Shown here: in pieces, positions 62,529 to 64,000 of the stretch
Layout: each line of letters opens with the position of its first letter
Position numbering within the stretch: the first letter of the stretch is position 1
NCBI RefSeq assembly: GCF_014268805.2
Contig: NZ_JABWRF020000001.1
Coordinates: forward strand, 1,436,001 to 1,500,000
Length of the DNA: 64,000 nucleotides
Direction: 5' to 3'
Source: Pseudomonas farsensis
GTDB lineage: Bacteria > Pseudomonadota > Gammaproteobacteria > Pseudomonadales > Pseudomonadaceae
Program-made: the position numbers and the translations under genes
The notes under the pieces: generated by a model
The model's input: only the letters and a program-made list of their open reading frames with translations
The model's database searches: none
Told to the model about the DNA's origin: nothing

Positions 62529-62963
62529 ATGCTTCTGATAGATGACGATGCTTGGGACTTTCACCTGTTCGGCGCGAACTTCGAAAGTGAAGAACACGCC
62601 CAGCTGTACATCTTCGAGCAGTGGGAAGCAGAGCCGCCCGCCACAGCCAGTGACGATGAATACAGTGCCTGGGAAGAGCGTAATCCGACTTGGCGATTGG
62701 CTGAAGACCTTGAGTTCCATATGGACTCTGACTTTGTCGAGTATCCAGGCGGGATAGAGGGTGTTCTGTCGCAGATGCGTTGCCCAGCTGAACGGGCTCA
62801 GGTAATCGCCAAAGGCTCAGCGTTTACCCACTTCATCATGATTGGCAGCAACCCGTCAGCCATATGGTGCGACCGTCGCTCGCTTTCCGATCAAGTTGAG
62901 CCGGTGACGCGCCTGCCCGAAAGCACCGCAACCATCACCTATCTGGGCAAATACAGCACGTAA
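62529..62963 (+). CDS. Imm22-like immunity protein, orphan
   Basis: 144 residues from ATG 62529 (TTG 62520 would add three). The pattern FHLFGANFESEEHAQLYIFEQW, a middle DDEYSAW patch and AEDLEFHMDSDFVEYPGG resembles Immunity protein 22, the cognate inhibitor of polymorphic or contact-dependent toxins. No toxin gene lies beside it. Acidic and soluble. The assignment is by resemblance and should be treated as tentative. Confidence 0.45.
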   Translation: MLLIDDDAWDFHLFGANFESEEHAQLYIFEQWEAEPPATASDDEYSAWEERNPTWRLAEDLEFHMDSDFVEYPGGIEGVLSQMRCPAERAQVIAKGSAFTHFIMIGSNPSAIWCDRRSLSDQVEPVTRLPESTATITYLGKYST

Positions 62964-63068
62964 CGGCGAGCCCCGGCGCTGCGTGGCTTCAAGCCGTTTC
63001 GGTTTGGCGTGGGGGCGGATATAGTGGTCTCGCCCCGGGCACATTGATTGCCCAACACCGAGATCGGT

Positions 63069-63875
63069 ATGTCCCTGCAAAAACGTAACAATGTGCACGT
63101 TGCCGGAAGTGGCACCGCGACGTTGATCCTGTCCCACGGGTTTGGCTGCGACCAGTCGATGTGGAAGTTTCTGCTGCCGCATTTGCTCACCCGCTTTCGC
63201 GTCGTGACCTATGACCTTGTAGGCGCTGGCCAATCTGATACTCAAGCCTACGACCGCGACAAGTACGCGTCATTGTGGGGCTATGCGTCTGACCTCAACG
63301 AATTGATCGACGAATTCGCCCAAGGGCCGATTATCGTCGTTGGCCATTCGGTTAGCGCAATGGTCGGCGCCTTGGCTGAGCGCCAGAGTGCCGGGCGAAT
63401 CGCTGCGCTGATAATGATTGGCGGCTCGCCTTGCTATATCAATTCGCCAGGGTATACAGGCGGCTTCTCGGCAGAAGAAGTGCACTCATTGCTGCATACC
63501 ATTGATGAGAACTTCAAAGGTTGGTCCAGCAGCATGGCCCCGGTACTGATGGGCACGCCTGGGCAGCCGGCGCTTGGCGAGGAGCTGGTCAGCAGCTTTT
63601 GCCGCACCGATGCGCAGATCGCCAGGCACTTCGCCCGCGTGATCTTTTTGTCCGATCACCGCGCTGACATAGCTGGGCTTCAGTTACCGACACTGATCTT
63701 GCAATCCACAGGTGACCCGGTCGTGCCCGTGGCGGTGGGTGATTATCTGCACGCCGCACTACCTAACAGCCATTTGAGCCTTATTGATAACATGGGCCAT
63801 TACCCGCAGATGAGCGCGCCCAGTGCCTGTTCGGCGGCGATGGATGTGTTTTTTGCGAGTTGCCAGCTGGGATAA
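63069..63875 (+). CDS. Alpha/beta hydrolase, RsbQ-like
   Basis: 268 residues from ATG 63069 (a TTG at 63048 is possible). SHGFGCDQSMW oxyanion region, nucleophile Ser94 in GHSVSAM (RsbQ of Bacillus has Ser96), an Asp in STGDPVVP and His in DNMGHYPQ. RsbQ works with the PAS-containing phosphatase RsbP in Bacillus; in pseudomonads relatives occur with sensor proteins, but none is visible before the window edge. Confidence 0.8.
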   Translation: MSLQKRNNVHVAGSGTATLILSHGFGCDQSMWKFLLPHLLTRFRVVTYDLVGAGQSDTQAYDRDKYASLWGYASDLNELIDEFAQGPIIVVGHSVSAMVGALAERQSAGRIAALIMIGGSPCYINSPGYTGGFSAEEVHSLLHTIDENFKGWSSSMAPVLMGTPGQPALGEELVSSFCRTDAQIARHFARVIFLSDHRADIAGLQLPTLILQSTGDPVVPVAVGDYLHAALPNSHLSLIDNMGHYPQMSAPSACSAAMDVFFASCQLG

Positions 63876-63910
63876 GCCTGCCGCAAGCGCCTGGGCCAGG
63901 CCAGAAAAGA

Positions 63911-63934
63911 AAACCCGCCACGGTGGGCGGGTTT
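63911..63934. terminator. Terminator between convergent genes
   Basis: AAACCCGCC (63911-63919) pairs with GGCGGGTTT (63926-63934). Read on the minus strand the hairpin is followed by TTTTCTTTTC, a good U-tract, so it mainly ends the gene entering from the right. Confidence 0.8.
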
Positions 63935-63937
63935 GAA

Positions 63938-64000
63938 TTAGAACGTATCAAAGCCAGGCCAGTGTGCCGCTCGCTTTGTCAGAATTTCGTGAAAGTGCCT
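63938..64000 (-). CDS. 3' end of a gene from beyond the right edge
   Basis: The minus strand is open from the edge through 20 codons (HFHEILTKRAAHWPGFDTF then TAA at 63938-63940), directly before a terminator, so it is probably the C-terminus of a real gene. Product unknown. Confidence 0.5.
   Translation of the reverse strand, partial: RHFHEILTKRAAHWPGFDTF

Noticed and set aside
48405..64000. Direct repeat of the tRNA-Cys 3' end as a distal att site
   Set aside because: I looked for the T-arm and acceptor sequence of tRNA-Cys through the rest of the window and found no second copy, so island ends could not be set.

Overview
The window looks like chromosome of a Pseudomonas putida-group bacterium. 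Gene content and codon style point there: a GC-rich background, ttg/gtg starts next to good Shine-Dalgarno sites, a carboxynorspermidine pathway, FecI/FecR-type iron signalling, many LysR regulators and several diguanylate cyclases. No rRNA, CRISPR array or intact mobile element was seen.

Layout. (a) 0-17.6 kb: an LspA paralogue, the two-gene carboxynorspermidine route to spermidine, single-gene regulators and enzymes (LysR, SDR, PAS-GGDEF, DMT transporter, D-2-hydroxyacid dehydrogenase), membrane and HEAT-repeat proteins, a DUF900 lipoprotein and a TonB-dependent receptor behind a Fur-box-like site. (b) 18.4-25.4 kb: a C4-dicarboxylate/tartrate module, with a LysR gene divergent from dctA-ttdA-ttdB, a second LysR, and on the opposite strand an MHS-family symporter followed by a ModA-like binding protein. 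(c) 25.6-30.7 kb: an iron/haem cluster of ECF sigma factor, FecR-like anti-sigma, TonB receptor with signalling domain, a DUF6508 protein and a convergent haem oxygenase. (d) 30.8-48.3 kb: acetyltransferases, a TorF-like outer-membrane protein, a hybrid histidine kinase, TSUP and SLC13 transporters, two more GGDEF proteins, small envelope proteins, an SDR/phosphotransferase/SCP2/phosphatase run and the protease SohB.

(e) 48.3-64 kb is an accessory region starting at tRNA-Cys. Just behind the tRNA is a phage scar: an ORF whose C-terminus is the end of a tyrosine recombinase, joined through a slippage-prone hexanucleotide repeat to an unrelated phage-like protein, then Lar-like and broken phage genes. 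Next comes a stress islet (YciE ferritin-like protein, manganese catalase, YciG repeat protein, M42 peptidase, DUF421 protein and partner, shortened CinA protein). The rest is small hypothetical genes mixed with gene remnants found by reading across frames: a frameshifted PLDc_N membrane protein, two broken copies of one small-protein family, and the last codons of a histidine kinase. It ends with a quinone reductase/TetR pair, a possible orphan immunity protein and an RsbQ-like hydrolase.

No clearly new multi-gene system is proven here. The most unusual items are the recombinase-tail fusion with its in-frame hexanucleotide tract at tRNA-Cys, the SDR lacking its catalytic Tyr and Lys, the recurrent small-protein family seen as one intact and two broken relatives, and the adjacent His-tailed envelope protein pair.
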